From: Erythrobacter sp. NAP1
GTDB lineage: Bacteria > Pseudomonadota > Alphaproteobacteria > Sphingomonadales > Sphingomonadaceae
Direction of reading: 5' to 3'
NCBI RefSeq assembly: GCF_000152865.1
Contig: NZ_CH672390.1
Coordinates: 310,001-374,000, forward strand
DNA length: 64,000 nt
Translations under genes and position numbers: made by a program
The notes under the pieces: model-generated
Databases searched by the model: none
What the model saw: only the letters and a program-made list of their open reading frames with translations
What the model was told of the DNA's origin: nothing
Part shown: one piece after another, positions 55,604-64,000 of the stretch
How positions within the stretch are numbered: position 1 is the first letter of the stretch
Layout: every line of letters begins with the position of its first letter

Positions 55604-56658
55604 GCAATCAGGTCCCAATCAACCGGTGTGCCTTTTGCCACGGCCCGATTGACCCGCTTGCCTAGCAGTGTGTCGTAATACTTTGGTTCAAGCCCGTAGC
55701 CAGGACGCACTGCGCGCAGGCTTGCGGACGTAAAGGCTTCACCCTCGGCCATGTCTTGCGCGACATAGAGCGAACGGCGAAACTGTTTTGACGCGCTCTC
55801 CGCCTTGGTGCCGCCATATGTTATCTCTCCAAGCGATTGCCATGCGCGCTCGGTCTCTTCGCGGAGCAGGGCAAGTTCAGCAGGTTCGAGACTGAAGGCA
55901 CTATCGACGCCGCCATCGGCGCGCGCGAGGGTGAAGTGCTTTTCCACCAAGACGGCTCCTAGGGCGGTTGCAGCAACGGCAACGCCAACCCCCATCGTGT
56001 GGTCGGACAAGCCCACCAGGCATCCGAAAGTCTCGCGCATATTTGGAATGGTGGCGATGTTCGTGTTCTCGGGCGTTGCGGGATAGGTGCTCGTGCATTT
56101 CAGAATGACGACCTGCTCATTCCCCGCCTCGCGGCACGTGCGCAGCGCTTCACCGATTTCAACCACGCTCGCCATGCCGGTCGAGATGATCATCGGCTTC
56201 CCGGTCTCGGCAACCCTTCGGATGAGCGGCAGGTCGATCATTTCGAAGCTGGCGATCTTGTAGGCCGGCATGTCCAGCTCTTCCAGAAAGTCGACCGCGG
56301 TCGCATCGAAGGGGGTGGAAAAGCAGTGCATGCCATGGCTCGCACAGCGATCCATAATCGGCTTGTGCCAGTCCCATGGCGTGTGCGCCTCGACGTAGAG
56401 TTCGTGTAACTGACGGCCGTTCCACAGCGATTTTTCGTCTTCGATCACAAAGCCCGGTCCGTCGCAATCGAGCGTCATCGTATCGGCAGTGTAAGTCTGC
56501 AATTTGAGGGCATCCGCGCCGCTGTCTGCGGCGGCGTCGACGATCTCCAATGCTCGGTCGAGCGAGTGATTATGGTTCCCGCTCATCTCCGCGATGATGT
56601 AGGGGCGTGCGTCGTGGCCAATGGTCTGGCCTGCGATCTGGATGCTTTTTGGTGTCAT
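55600..56658 (-). CDS. pseI: Pseudaminic acid synthase (NeuB family)
   Basis: A 352-residue enzyme of the NeuB/PseI/LegI family, which condenses a 6-deoxy-sugar with phosphoenolpyruvate to give a nonulosonic acid. Motifs are AEMSGNHNHSLDRALEIVDA (N-terminal TIM barrel), LKLQTYTADTMTL, KIASFEMIDLPLI, VILKCTSTYPA and SDHTMGVGVAVAA. The C-terminal antifreeze-like domain (about 290-352) includes FRRSLYVAQDMAEGE. The pse genes around it make pseudaminic acid the best guess; legionaminic or other isomers are not excluded. Start ATG 56658 gives the usual family length. It is the last gene of the operon. Confidence 0.88.
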   Translation of the reverse strand: MTPKSIQIAGQTIGHDARPYIIAEMSGNHNHSLDRALEIVDAAADSGADALKLQTYTADTMTLDCDGPGFVIEDEKSLWNGRQLHELYVEAHTPWDWHKPIMDRCASHGMHCFSTPFDATAVDFLEELDMPAYKIASFEMIDLPLIRRVAETGKPMIISTGMASVVEIGEALRTCREAGNEQVVILKCTSTYPATPENTNIATIPNMRETFGCLVGLSDHTMGVGVAVAATALGAVLVEKHFTLARADGGVDSAFSLEPAELALLREETERAWQSLGEITYGGTKAESASKQFRRSLYVAQDMAEGEAFTSASLRAVRPGYGLEPKYYDTLLGKRVNRAVAKGTPVDWDLIA

Positions 56659-56674
56659 CGAAATTGATCCATTT

Positions 56675-57358
56675 TCAGGCGCAAATGCGCCCGGTTTCAA
56701 ATGCTTCCGCTGCCTGAACGCCGATCGATGCTCCGCGCGACCGAGCCAGATACTCCAACGCTTCGATCGAGCGTGCATGCGGCCACTCGCGCATCTCGGG
56801 AGCATAGGCGCCAAGGGCCCGCAATTTGGTTTCCAAGTGATCGGAAATGTCGACGAAATAAGTCGGTGCGAACGGGTTGATAGAGGTAGGCGGACGCCAT
56901 TCGGTGCTCGACATCGTCTCGAAGAACAACAATTCGCGCACGGCGTTTCCGGGCTGCGGGCGCGTGGCTGCGATGACAGCATCGTGAATCACGCGGTGGT
57001 CGATGTTCACGTCGGAATTCGAATGTGTCAGCACCCGGGTCGGTTTGTGCTTTGCCAGGTGTTGCTCGATCACCTTGACCACATCGAGAAGTTCAACCCC
57101 ATCCATCCGGTTGTCGGGAAAACTCTCAAGTGTGACCGAGGCCGCGCCGACGATTCCGGCTGCCTTGTGCGCACAGCGGGCCAGCTCAGACAGATCTTCG
57201 TCTCGGGCCGCGACATCGCGAGCATCGTCGCGCGACGTCGCGCCTTCTGCCAGAATGAGATGATGCACCTCTTCCCCGGCAGCGGAGAGTTTCGCGACGA
57301 ATCCCCCTGCGCCCAAAACCTCGTCGTCGGGATGTGCGGCTATCACCATCGTCGTCAT
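56675..57358 (-). CDS. PIG-L family N-acetylglucosaminyl-type deacetylase
   Basis: A 227-residue zinc deacetylase. The metal motif AHPDDE (about 8-13) opens the protein, and HRVIHDAVIAATRP (about 119) supplies the second His pair of the PIG-L/MshB fold. It would remove an N-acetyl group from a sugar. It lies in the pse operon between the formyltransferase and pseI, and its ATG overlaps the formyltransferase stop (ATGA), so the two are probably made together. An acetyl-off, formyl-on step is the obvious inference. Confidence 0.86.
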   Translation of the reverse strand: MTTMVIAAHPDDEVLGAGGFVAKLSAAGEEVHHLILAEGATSRDDARDVAARDEDLSELARCAHKAAGIVGAASVTLESFPDNRMDGVELLDVVKVIEQHLAKHKPTRVLTHSNSDVNIDHRVIHDAVIAATRPQPGNAVRELLFFETMSSTEWRPPTSINPFAPTYFVDISDHLETKLRALGAYAPEMREWPHARSIEALEYLARSRGASIGVQAAEAFETGRICA

Positions 57359-58047
57359 GTGGCGGCGTCCTTTGCAATTATCCGTGCCCGCGCGACGATG
57401 GTGCCGTCGTCTTCGCGTTCGGCTTTTGTCAATTCAATCCTGAGATTCCCCGTCTCAATAAACGCGTGGGGGTACCCTTCCGCATCGAGCATGCGGATGT
57501 GATCGTACACGGCGTCGAGCGCTGCTTCGCCGTCGATCGCGCTTTGATCGGGTGTTCGCCTTTTGAAGATAACCGGCTCACCTTCCTGCGCGACAGGTTT
57601 CAGGTCCTGCTCCACCATTTCGCGGATCATCGGCAACATCAATTGTGCTGCGCGCTCGAAGATATCTTCGGCGGTCCCTGCAAGCGACAAATCGCGCTTC
57701 AGATAGATTGGCCCGGTGTCCAGCCCGGCTTCGCATTGGAGGGCAGAAAGCTTTGTTTGCTCGTGCCCCCTCGCGATGAGATTTTGAAGCGGGCTGCCTC
57801 CGCGACCATAGGGTAGGTCGGTCATGTGAAAGATGACGGCGCGAAAATTCTCATGGATTTCGGCCGGCACGATCCACGACCAATGCGCGAAGAAAACCCA
57901 GTCGCACCCGAATTGCTCCAAGGCATCGCGCGACAGATCATTCTTCTCGCGAATGCGCAGGACATCGTAGTCGTCGCTCTGGTCCAAAGCCTTGGTGAGC
58001 GCGTCGTAACGGGCATGCGGGGTTGCGATGGCGATGCGAAACGTCAT
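57355..58047 (-). CDS. Formyltransferase of the methionyl-tRNA formyltransferase fold, sugar-type
   Basis: A 230-residue protein resembling the N-terminal half of Fmt (Formyl_trans_N) and sugar N-formyltransferases. It has FFAHWSWIVPAEIHENFRAV, IFHMTDLPYGRGGSPLQNLI (catalytic His, with PYGRGG in place of LPxxxG) and LDTGPIYLKRDLSL with the Asp of the N-H-D triad. It lacks the tRNA-binding C-domain. It would use N10-formyl-THF to formylate an amino sugar. It sits between the PseG/PseH fusion and the deacetylase in a pse operon. Confidence 0.84.
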   Translation of the reverse strand: MTFRIAIATPHARYDALTKALDQSDDYDVLRIREKNDLSRDALEQFGCDWVFFAHWSWIVPAEIHENFRAVIFHMTDLPYGRGGSPLQNLIARGHEQTKLSALQCEAGLDTGPIYLKRDLSLAGTAEDIFERAAQLMLPMIREMVEQDLKPVAQEGEPVIFKRRTPDQSAIDGEAALDAVYDHIRMLDAEGYPHAFIETGNLRIELTKAEREDDGTIVARARIIAKDAAT

Positions 58048-58105
58048 TGGCGCAGCCTAGCCCGCGCGTCTGACCTCGCCAACATCACAGGTGCAACAGA
58101 CTTCG

Positions 58106-59602
58106 TCATTGTGCAGTTTTTCGCCAATCTTGGGTGCCGGTTCGTTCGTAACCGCTGCGCTCGAACAAGGCTTGCGAAGGACGGTTCTTGGACAGTACGG
58201 TTGCGAGAAAGGTCGATGCTCCGCTCTCCTTTTCCCCGGCCGCGAGGAGCTTGGGACCGAGGCCCAGAGCATGAAACCTCGCGTCAATGTGCAGTGAGAC
58301 CTCAGCTGCGCCTTGCTCGTCTAAATCGAAGCGTATCGAGCCGATATCCCGCTCGCCCACATGTCCGATAAGCAGCAAGCGCGTCTCATCCGCGAGTACG
58401 CGACTGAGCCAAGCAACGTGATCTGCCCACGCCAGCTCTTCAGGGTTGGTCATCATCGCCCGGTTTTCAGGCGCATTTCGCCAATCGAAGAGGCGTCGTG
58501 CATCCTCGTTGGTGGCCCTTCGGACCGACAGCGTATCTTTCAACATCGACAAGCCGACCCGCACGGCTCCGAGTCCATCGACGGTCTCCCGCGCCTTCGA
58601 GGCCAAACCACGGCGTTCTATCGGATTGCCGATCAGCGATGTAATGCGCCCGGCAATCCGTTGCGGCGTCGGGTCTTCGACCGTCGCGACGATACCGCGC
58701 GCCGCGAGTTCGGGTACGACGACGTTCTGATTTTCCGCGGCAATCACAAGCAGCGTTGGCACCCCGATACAGCATCGCTCCCACGTCGCGCCGCCCCCGG
58801 CACCGATCTGCAGATCGTGGCGCGCAAAGAACGCAGCCAGGTCGGGCAGGTCGAAAGAAAGCATTGCATTGGGCAAAGCCTCGACCCTTTGGCGAAGGCT
58901 TTCGAGGTGTGGGTTTGCCGATGTGGTCACGATCTCAACCGGTCCATCAAAGCGCGCTTCTACTAGAGCATCGACCACGAGTTCGCTGTAGTTCGGCGCG
59001 TCGCTCCCGCCCATGAAAACGCCAATGCTGCGTACCTGTTCAGAGAATTCGTAGGGCGGAGCGTCTGCATAGGCGGGCGCGAGAAGAGCATAGCGCGTTC
59101 CACCGAGTATGCGGGTTTTCCCCACGAGACGCTCATCGTACTTTGCGCGATGATCGGGCGCGAGATTGTGATCTAGCAGTAGGTCAGCATCAATAGCTCG
59201 GTCGGCGAGATCCTCGATCACGGCAATTCGACAATCCAACGCGCTGCTTACTCGGTCATGCCAATGCGCGTCGAAAGCGTAATGATCCACCACGAGCCAA
59301 TCTGGTCTGAACTCCTCCAGCGCGCTGATGGTCTCTTCGGCGTCGCGATCCTGCGAGACATTCGCCCAGCGACTGTGAGGGATCGCAGGATCGGGCTCGA
59401 AAAGTTCGTCAATCGCGGGCAGGGTCACGGTCCGGTCGAAACCGCGATCTAGTATTGTCTTCGCGCTCGCAATGCCGAGATCGCGCGTCACGAAACGCAC
59501 GTCGGTATTCAGGTCTTGCAACGCCCTAGCGAGCGACAGGCATCGCTGGAGATGGCCGATCCCCATTTCGACCGATGCATCCACCCTAATGGCTATCTTC
59601 AC
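58106..59602 (-). CDS. pseG: Bifunctional PseG-PseH: UDP-sugar hydrolase fused to GNAT N-acetyltransferase
   Basis: A 498-residue protein from GTG 59602. Residues 1-350 are a PseG-type glycosyltransferase-fold hydrolase (IRVDASVEMGIGHLQRCLSL, VMGGSDAPNYSEL-type segment, IGAGGGATWERCCIGVPTL), which removes UDP from UDP-2,4-diacetamido-sugar. Residues about 352-498 are a GNAT domain (LSVRRATNEDARRLFDWRN, VSLHIDARFHALGLGPKLL, NRPSQALFERSGYERTG) of the PseH type, which N-acetylates the C4 amine before UDP removal. In most species these are separate genes. It follows pseF by 5 bases. Confidence 0.9.
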   Translation of the reverse strand: MKIAIRVDASVEMGIGHLQRCLSLARALQDLNTDVRFVTRDLGIASAKTILDRGFDRTVTLPAIDELFEPDPAIPHSRWANVSQDRDAEETISALEEFRPDWLVVDHYAFDAHWHDRVSSALDCRIAVIEDLADRAIDADLLLDHNLAPDHRAKYDERLVGKTRILGGTRYALLAPAYADAPPYEFSEQVRSIGVFMGGSDAPNYSELVVDALVEARFDGPVEIVTTSANPHLESLRQRVEALPNAMLSFDLPDLAAFFARHDLQIGAGGGATWERCCIGVPTLLVIAAENQNVVVPELAARGIVATVEDPTPQRIAGRITSLIGNPIERRGLASKARETVDGLGAVRVGLSMLKDTLSVRRATNEDARRLFDWRNAPENRAMMTNPEELAWADHVAWLSRVLADETRLLLIGHVGERDIGSIRFDLDEQGAAEVSLHIDARFHALGLGPKLLAAGEKESGASTFLATVLSKNRPSQALFERSGYERTGTQDWRKTAQ

Positions 59603-59607
59603 CCGCC

Positions 59608-60300
59608 TTACCCCGCCGTGCCGAGAGCGCGATAAAGGAGTTCGGCGCGCTCCCAATCTTCGGGTGTATCGATATCGACGACGCGCGATGCTGGCAGCAC
59701 GATTGCGCTCCCATTCGAATGAACATCTTCGCCTGCAAGCCAAGTGTTGGCGGCGGCCCAGTAGAACTGTCCGGCATCATAGTATGCGGGCTCAAGATCC
59801 TGCGTGCGCGTAGTCACGTGCTCCGATTGAAATGGAGCCAGGCTGCCGTCTTCCGCGCGCTTCAATGCCCTCTGGATGGGCGAGGGGTACTCCGCGACCG
59901 GGAACGTATAGCCTTTGCCCCGGCTCTCATCCAACAAGGCGAGCGCGTCAGAGATGTCAGCCGTGCGGATGAAGGGGACGCCTGGATAGATGCAACATAC
60001 GTGAGCGATGTCCCACCCAAGTTTCTGGCATTCGCTTATTGCATGAGCGACCACGGGGACCGTTGGGGTGAAATCGTCGGCGAGTTCTGGCGGACGTTCA
60101 AATGGCAATTCTGCTCCCAATTCGCGGGCGACCAGTGCGATCTCGGGATCGTCGGTCGAGACCACGACGCGCTCAATCTCGGTGCAGGCCATCGCCGCCT
60201 CAATCGCAAAACCTATCATCGGCTTGCCCGCGAAGGTTTTTAGATTTTTGCGCGGGATGCGCTTGCTGCCACCGCGCGCAGGGATGATCGCGATGTTCAC
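59608..60300 (-). CDS. pseF: Pseudaminic acid cytidylyltransferase
   Basis: A 230-residue nucleotidyltransferase from GTG 60300, which overlaps the pseC stop (GTGA). The CMP-nonulosonate synthase signature is IIPARGGSKRIPRKN (4-18), followed by STDDPEIALVARELGA and FIRTADISDALAL. It ends with IDTPEDWERAELLYRAL. It activates the finished sugar with CTP for transfer to a glycan or protein. The context with pseB, C, G and I fixes the name better than the sequence alone. Confidence 0.9.
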   Translation of the reverse strand: MNIAIIPARGGSKRIPRKNLKTFAGKPMIGFAIEAAMACTEIERVVVSTDDPEIALVARELGAELPFERPPELADDFTPTVPVVAHAISECQKLGWDIAHVCCIYPGVPFIRTADISDALALLDESRGKGYTFPVAEYPSPIQRALKRAEDGSLAPFQSEHVTTRTQDLEPAYYDAGQFYWAAANTWLAGEDVHSNGSAIVLPASRVVDIDTPEDWERAELLYRALGTAG

Positions 60301-61454
60301 GCCGACACCGCCTTGGCTACCTCGTCCATGACGCGGGCCTGTTGATCGGGAGTGATCGTCGGGAACATGGGAATGCTGATCGCTTCGGCGTAATAGCTCT
60401 CTGCATTGGGGCAAAGGCCGTGCTCAAAACCGAGGCGCCGATAGTATGGCTGCAGATAGACCGGGATGTAGTGAAGGTTCACGCCGATCCCGGCATCGCG
60501 CAAATGAGAGAACACCGCGCGGTGCTTTTCCGCCGCTACTCGGATCACATAGAGGTGCCAGGCAGAATGCGCGTCAGGGTGCTGCCACGGTGTCGCAACG
60601 GGCACATCCGCGAAGCCTTCATCGTAAGTCCGCGCTATTTCGCGGCGACGGGTAATGAAGTCGGTGAGCCGGTCCATCTGGCTAAGGCCCAGCGCAGCAT
60701 TGATGTCGGTCATGCGGTAATTGAAGCCGAGGCGGTGCTGCTCATAGTACCATGGGCCGGGGTCATGCTCTTCCAGCATCTCGGCGTCGCGGGTTATGCC
60801 ATGGCTGCGATCAAGGCGCATAAGTTCGGCAAGCTCGTCCGAGTTGGTAAGCGCCATGCCGCCTTCGCCGGTTGTGACGATCTTGACCGGGTGGAAACTG
60901 AAAACGGCGATGTCGCTGAATTCGCAGGCTCCTACCGGCTTGTCGCCAAAGCTACCGCCGATGGCGTGGGAGGCGTCCTCGATGATGCGAACGCCGTGCT
61001 TGCTGGCGGCTGCGTGGATTGCAGCCATATCGCAGGATTGGCCGGTGAGGTGCACCGGAATGACGACTTTGGGCAAGGTTCCTTCGCGTGCGGCCCGCTC
61101 GAGTTTTTCTGCAAGGCGCACCGGACACATATTGAAGGTCCGCTCATCCACATCGACGAAATCGACCTCGGCCCCGCAATAGAGCGCCGCGTTCGAGCTT
61201 GCGACAAAGGTGAGCGGGCTGGTCCAGACGCGGTCGCCCGGACCTACGCCCAGCGCCATGCAGGCAATGTGAAGCGCGCTGGTTGCGCTGTTGGCTGCGA
61301 CAGCGTGAGCCGCGCCGCACATGCTGGCGACGCGGTTCTCGAACGCAGGGACCACTGGCCCCTGCGTCAGGAAATCGGACCTGAGAACATCGACGACAGC
61401 GTCTATATCAGCGTCGCTGATTGACTGGCGTCCATAGGGAATGAAGTCAGACAT
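60297..61454 (-). CDS. pseC: UDP-4-amino-4,6-dideoxy-N-acetyl-L-altrosamine transaminase
   Basis: A 385-residue PLP-dependent DegT/DnrJ-family aminotransferase, the second Pse enzyme, which adds an amino group at C4. Motifs are the early ANSATSALHIACMALGVGPG, EDASHAIGGSF and the PLP lysine in SFHPVKIVTTGEGG. The ending HYIPVYLQPYYRRLG is PseC-like. ATG 61454 overlaps the pseB stop (TGATG); GTG 61457 would give one more residue. Confidence 0.92.
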   Translation of the reverse strand: MSDFIPYGRQSISDADIDAVVDVLRSDFLTQGPVVPAFENRVASMCGAAHAVAANSATSALHIACMALGVGPGDRVWTSPLTFVASSNAALYCGAEVDFVDVDERTFNMCPVRLAEKLERAAREGTLPKVVIPVHLTGQSCDMAAIHAAASKHGVRIIEDASHAIGGSFGDKPVGACEFSDIAVFSFHPVKIVTTGEGGMALTNSDELAELMRLDRSHGITRDAEMLEEHDPGPWYYEQHRLGFNYRMTDINAALGLSQMDRLTDFITRRREIARTYDEGFADVPVATPWQHPDAHSAWHLYVIRVAAEKHRAVFSHLRDAGIGVNLHYIPVYLQPYYRRLGFEHGLCPNAESYYAEAISIPMFPTITPDQQARVMDEVAKAVSA

Positions 61455-62464
61455 CACACCTGATGCGTCGGATCGACATGCTGCCTGATCAGTGCGCGTA
61501 TCTGTTCGACGTTGAGAAAGTCAGGATTGGTGCCGCTGTTATACGCAAAACCCGGTTCAACCGGCTTGCCGCCGCGCTTCTTCATGTAGTCTTCGACATA
61601 TTCGTCGCCGGTGCTTGGAAGGATCGCGTAGTAGGGGCCTAGGTCGACCGTGTTGAGGCTGTCGCTGGTGGTGATCATTTCCTCGTGGATCTTCTCACCC
61701 GGACGGATGCCGACGATCTTGATCTCGCATTCCGGGCCGATCGCTTCGGCAACGTCAGTGATGCGGTAGCTTGGGATCTTCGGGACGAAAATCTCGCCAC
61801 CGATCGCGTTTTCGAGCGCCCACAGGACCATGTCCACGCCTTCTTCAAGGCTGATGTTGAAGCGCGTCATCGTCGGATCGGTGATCGGGAAAACTCCGCT
61901 TTCCCGCTTGTTCAGGAAGAATGGAACAACCGAGCCACGGCTCCCGATCACGTTGCCATAGCGAACCACCGACAAACGCAGATCACGCGCACCGCGGATG
62001 TTGTTGGCGGCGGTGAAGATCTTGTCCGAGCACAGCTTGGTCGCGCCATACAGATTGATCGGAGCCGCTGCCTTGTCAGTCGATAGCGCCACCACATTCG
62101 TAACGCCGGTATCGAGGCAGGATTCGATCACATTCTGCGCGCCAAGGACATTGGTCTTGATGCATTCGAACGGGTTGTATTCGGCTGCCGGCACCTGCTT
62201 GAGCGCGGCTGCGTGGACGACGATGTCGATCCCTTCGAGCGCGCGGCGCAGGCGATCCTGATCGCGGATGTCGCCGATGAAGTAACGCAGCGCAGGGTTT
62301 TCCTGCGGCGAGAATTCCTGGGCCATTTCGTATTGTTTGAGCTCGTCACGCGAATAGATCACGAGACGGCGCACGCCAGGGTACTTCTTGAGCACGGTAC
62401 GGACGAAAGCGCGGCCAAACGAGCCGGTCCCTCCGGTCACCAGAATGCTTTTGTTATCCAACAA
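61454..62464 (-). CDS. pseB: UDP-N-acetylglucosamine 4,6-dehydratase (5-inverting)
   Basis: A 336-residue extended SDR, the first Pse enzyme. The cofactor motif is VTGGTGSFGRAFVRTVL (9-25), and TDKAAAPINLYGATKLCSDK (about 130-149) has the catalytic YxxxK. SVVRYGNVIGSRGSVVPFF follows. It would convert UDP-GlcNAc to the 4-keto-6-deoxy-L-altro sugar. The start is TTG 62464, with AGGAG 9 bases upstream, and it overlaps the flippase stop by 11 bases. Confidence 0.93.
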   Translation of the reverse strand: MLDNKSILVTGGTGSFGRAFVRTVLKKYPGVRRLVIYSRDELKQYEMAQEFSPQENPALRYFIGDIRDQDRLRRALEGIDIVVHAAALKQVPAAEYNPFECIKTNVLGAQNVIESCLDTGVTNVVALSTDKAAAPINLYGATKLCSDKIFTAANNIRGARDLRLSVVRYGNVIGSRGSVVPFFLNKRESGVFPITDPTMTRFNISLEEGVDMVLWALENAIGGEIFVPKIPSYRITDVAEAIGPECEIKIVGIRPGEKIHEEMITTSDSLNTVDLGPYYAILPSTGDEYVEDYMKKRGGKPVEPGFAYNSGTNPDFLNVEQIRALIRQHVDPTHQV

Positions 62465-63743
62465 AGGACTTCGCTCCTTTTTGCAGGTTTACGTATCGAA
62501 GGATTACGAGCACCCCGCTGATAATGAATGCCACACCGAAAGACACCGCCGTGGCCAGCATAATACCCCGAATTCCTATGCTCTGCGCCCATGTCATGCT
62601 GAGCCAGATATTGAGGCCGATTGTAAGCGCGCTGAAAGCAGACATCATCTCAATACGCTTGTCGAAATGGAGGAATTTCATGTTGTGCATGAAGAAGCCC
62701 TGCAAAACGATCGCGAGCATGATGTACTTGAGCAGCGGGATTGCGGTGTGGAATGCCTCGCCCAGGATGATCGGGGCGAAGATAAGTGCAAAGAAATAGA
62801 ACGCTGCAGCGGCAATCGCGGCCAACGTAAAGTATAGAACCGATACCGAGGCAACTTCCTGCATACCTTCTTGGTGGGCCACCTTGAGCTTGCGAAACAG
62901 CCACGGGGTCCAGGCCATCACGAAGCTGAAATTGACCATCCAGAAGGCTGAGGCGAACAAGGCTGCGACGCCGTACATCGCGCTAGCTTCCACGCCGAGG
63001 AAATGCGCTGCAATGACCTTGTCCGTGGTGCCAACCACCATGACGACCGCGCCAGCTGGCCAGTACAGGACGCCGAAGGACGCGATGTTTCGATAGAAGG
63101 AGCGTTGGGGAACGCGGAACAGGGTCGGAATGGTGAAACCGAGCGAGCGCAGCGAATAGATCGAGGCACAGGCCATTCCGAGCATCCGGCCAAGCACTAC
63201 GCCGCGCCAATCCCAGCCTGACATCAGGAACGCCACGATGAAGACCATGCTCAGCACCGCCTGGATCAACTGCGTTGCAAGGAACTGCTTGCGGCGGTTG
63301 TGGAACTGCTGGAGCGCGAGGACCATGTAGAACACTTCGTACAGAAGCGCGGCGACGACGATGCTGACCAGCCAGGCTTGCGGAAACTTGGTGGCGGTTT
63401 CGATGAAGTCGCCGAACACCACTGTCACGAACGATACGAACAGTGCCAGCACAACCATCACGAACAGGGCGGTGTGGGTGAACTGGTCAAGCTGCTTCTG
63501 CTCGAAATCGAGGAAACGCATGCGGATTGCGTCCTGGGTCGTGAGCCCAACGATCGGACGCATGAAGGTCGCATAGGTGACAAACAGCACCCAGACACCG
63601 TAGCCCGTCGGATCGAGCATGCGCGTTAGGATCGGGGCCAGCAGAAGCGGTACGAGCGCCTCGATGCTGTTCGCAAACGCGTAGAAGAGAGACTGCAATG
63701 CCAGAAACGTCTTGGCATTCAATCTGAGTAACTTCTGAATCAT
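62454..63743 (-). CDS. Wzx-type flippase/oligosaccharide translocase-like protein
   Basis: A 429-residue protein with 12 or so membrane helices, for example LQSLFYAFANSIEALVPLLL, FVMVVLALFVSFVTVVFG and IGIRGIMLATAVSFGVAFII. The PTGYGVWVLFVTYATFM segment near residue 45 is typical of the polysaccharide-export (MATE/MVF-like) family. It would flip a lipid-linked glycan across the inner membrane. The ATG 63743 start follows AAGAG at 7 bases. It is the first gene of the pse operon, so the Pse sugar is probably part of an exported glycan, but the glycan is not known. Confidence 0.85.
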   Translation of the reverse strand: MIQKLLRLNAKTFLALQSLFYAFANSIEALVPLLLAPILTRMLDPTGYGVWVLFVTYATFMRPIVGLTTQDAIRMRFLDFEQKQLDQFTHTALFVMVVLALFVSFVTVVFGDFIETATKFPQAWLVSIVVAALLYEVFYMVLALQQFHNRRKQFLATQLIQAVLSMVFIVAFLMSGWDWRGVVLGRMLGMACASIYSLRSLGFTIPTLFRVPQRSFYRNIASFGVLYWPAGAVVMVVGTTDKVIAAHFLGVEASAMYGVAALFASAFWMVNFSFVMAWTPWLFRKLKVAHQEGMQEVASVSVLYFTLAAIAAAAFYFFALIFAPIILGEAFHTAIPLLKYIMLAIVLQGFFMHNMKFLHFDKRIEMMSAFSALTIGLNIWLSMTWAQSIGIRGIMLATAVSFGVAFIISGVLVILRYVNLQKGAKSFVG

Positions 63744-63905
63744 CAAACGCTCTTGTGCCCTGTTCCCCGGTCGCACCCGCATTCGGCCAGTGCTTGATAA
63801 CTCGTAAACCTAAATTGTTAACGATTGCCTGAGATAACGACCTTCATTCTCGGTCGGTACATCCGGCTGATCTTGGAGCAGTTACGGTTTTCGGGGTAGA
63901 TCAGA

Positions 63906-64000
63906 GTGGCTTTCAAAGCGGTAAAACTCGACCAATCATTCGAGTGCGATACGCAAAAATCCCAAGGGACGTTTTCTGAAGGTGTGGTCGAGCGTGCATT
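63906..64000 (+). CDS. Possible 5' end of a plus-strand gene cut by the window edge
   Basis: An open frame from GTG 63906 (MAFKAVKLDQSFECDTQKSQ...) runs to the window end without a stop, 31 codons in all. GGGGTAGA lies upstream. This is too little sequence to identify a family. It would be divergent from the pse operon. Confidence 0.3.
   Translation, partial: MAFKAVKLDQSFECDTQKSQGTFSEGVVERA

Overview
The window is GC-rich, densely coded alphaproteobacterial chromosome. The gene set points to Sphingomonadales, probably an Erythrobacter-like member of the Erythrobacteraceae; this is inferred from gene content and style, not from a database match. The markers are chvI divergent from pckA, a CcrM GANTC methylase, a three-gene pntAA/pntAB/pntB transhydrogenase preceded by a 40-residue aa3-oxidase subunit IV-like protein, a DUF1285-NUDIX-CCA transferase run, CpaF, and several TonB/porin-type envelope genes. 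No rRNA, tRNA, insertion sequence, prophage or CRISPR array was seen.

Layout. 1-3.9 kb: ChvI regulator, PEP carboxykinase, two small DUF937-like proteins. 3.9-11.6 kb: mostly minus-strand genes (HExxH/TPR protein, cNMP-binding thioredoxin-reductase-like flavoprotein, DUF885 lipoprotein, DUF3597, TonB-like protein, hydrolase). 11.7-14.4 kb: a compact cysteine desulfurase - zinc-ribbon membrane protein - cysteine desulfurase - ferredoxin operon behind a Fur-like palindrome. 16.0-18.3 kb: parC, broken by two single-base losses. 19.4-22.4 kb: CCA transferase, NUDIX, DUF1285, GNAT. 22.4-27.6 kb: a PQQ-type sugar dehydrogenase whose start codon overlaps divergent rnhB, a Ca2+/Na+ antiporter, ccrM with a GANTC-dense leader, and a MarR regulator with a perfect palindromic operator. 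28.9-33.6 kb: folP, PhoD-like phosphatase, SDR, NtrC-like regulator. 33.9-38.2 kb: the transhydrogenase operon with an unknown exported protein inserted. 38.2-43.8 kb: TPR protein, beta-helix protein, diheme cytochrome, hydrolase, racemase. 44.1-50.5 kb: dGTPase, small metabolic genes, acyl-CoA ligase, two entericidin-type lipoproteins, exporter. 50.5-55.6 kb: cpaF, a membrane sulfatase-type transferase and a polytopic membrane protein.

55.6-63.7 kb is the most distinctive region: one minus-strand operon for a pseudaminic-acid-type nonulosonic acid. It runs flippase - pseB - pseC - pseF - pseG/pseH fusion - formyltransferase - PIG-L deacetylase - pseI, with overlapping or closely spaced reading frames. 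The deacetylase plus formyltransferase suggest that the sugar is trimmed and N-formylated instead of simply N-acetylated. The flippase and the neighbouring membrane enzymes suggest a surface glycan, but the window does not show the acceptor or the transferase.

Start codons were moved where a ribosome binding site, signal peptide or family length supported a different start from the longest reading frame.
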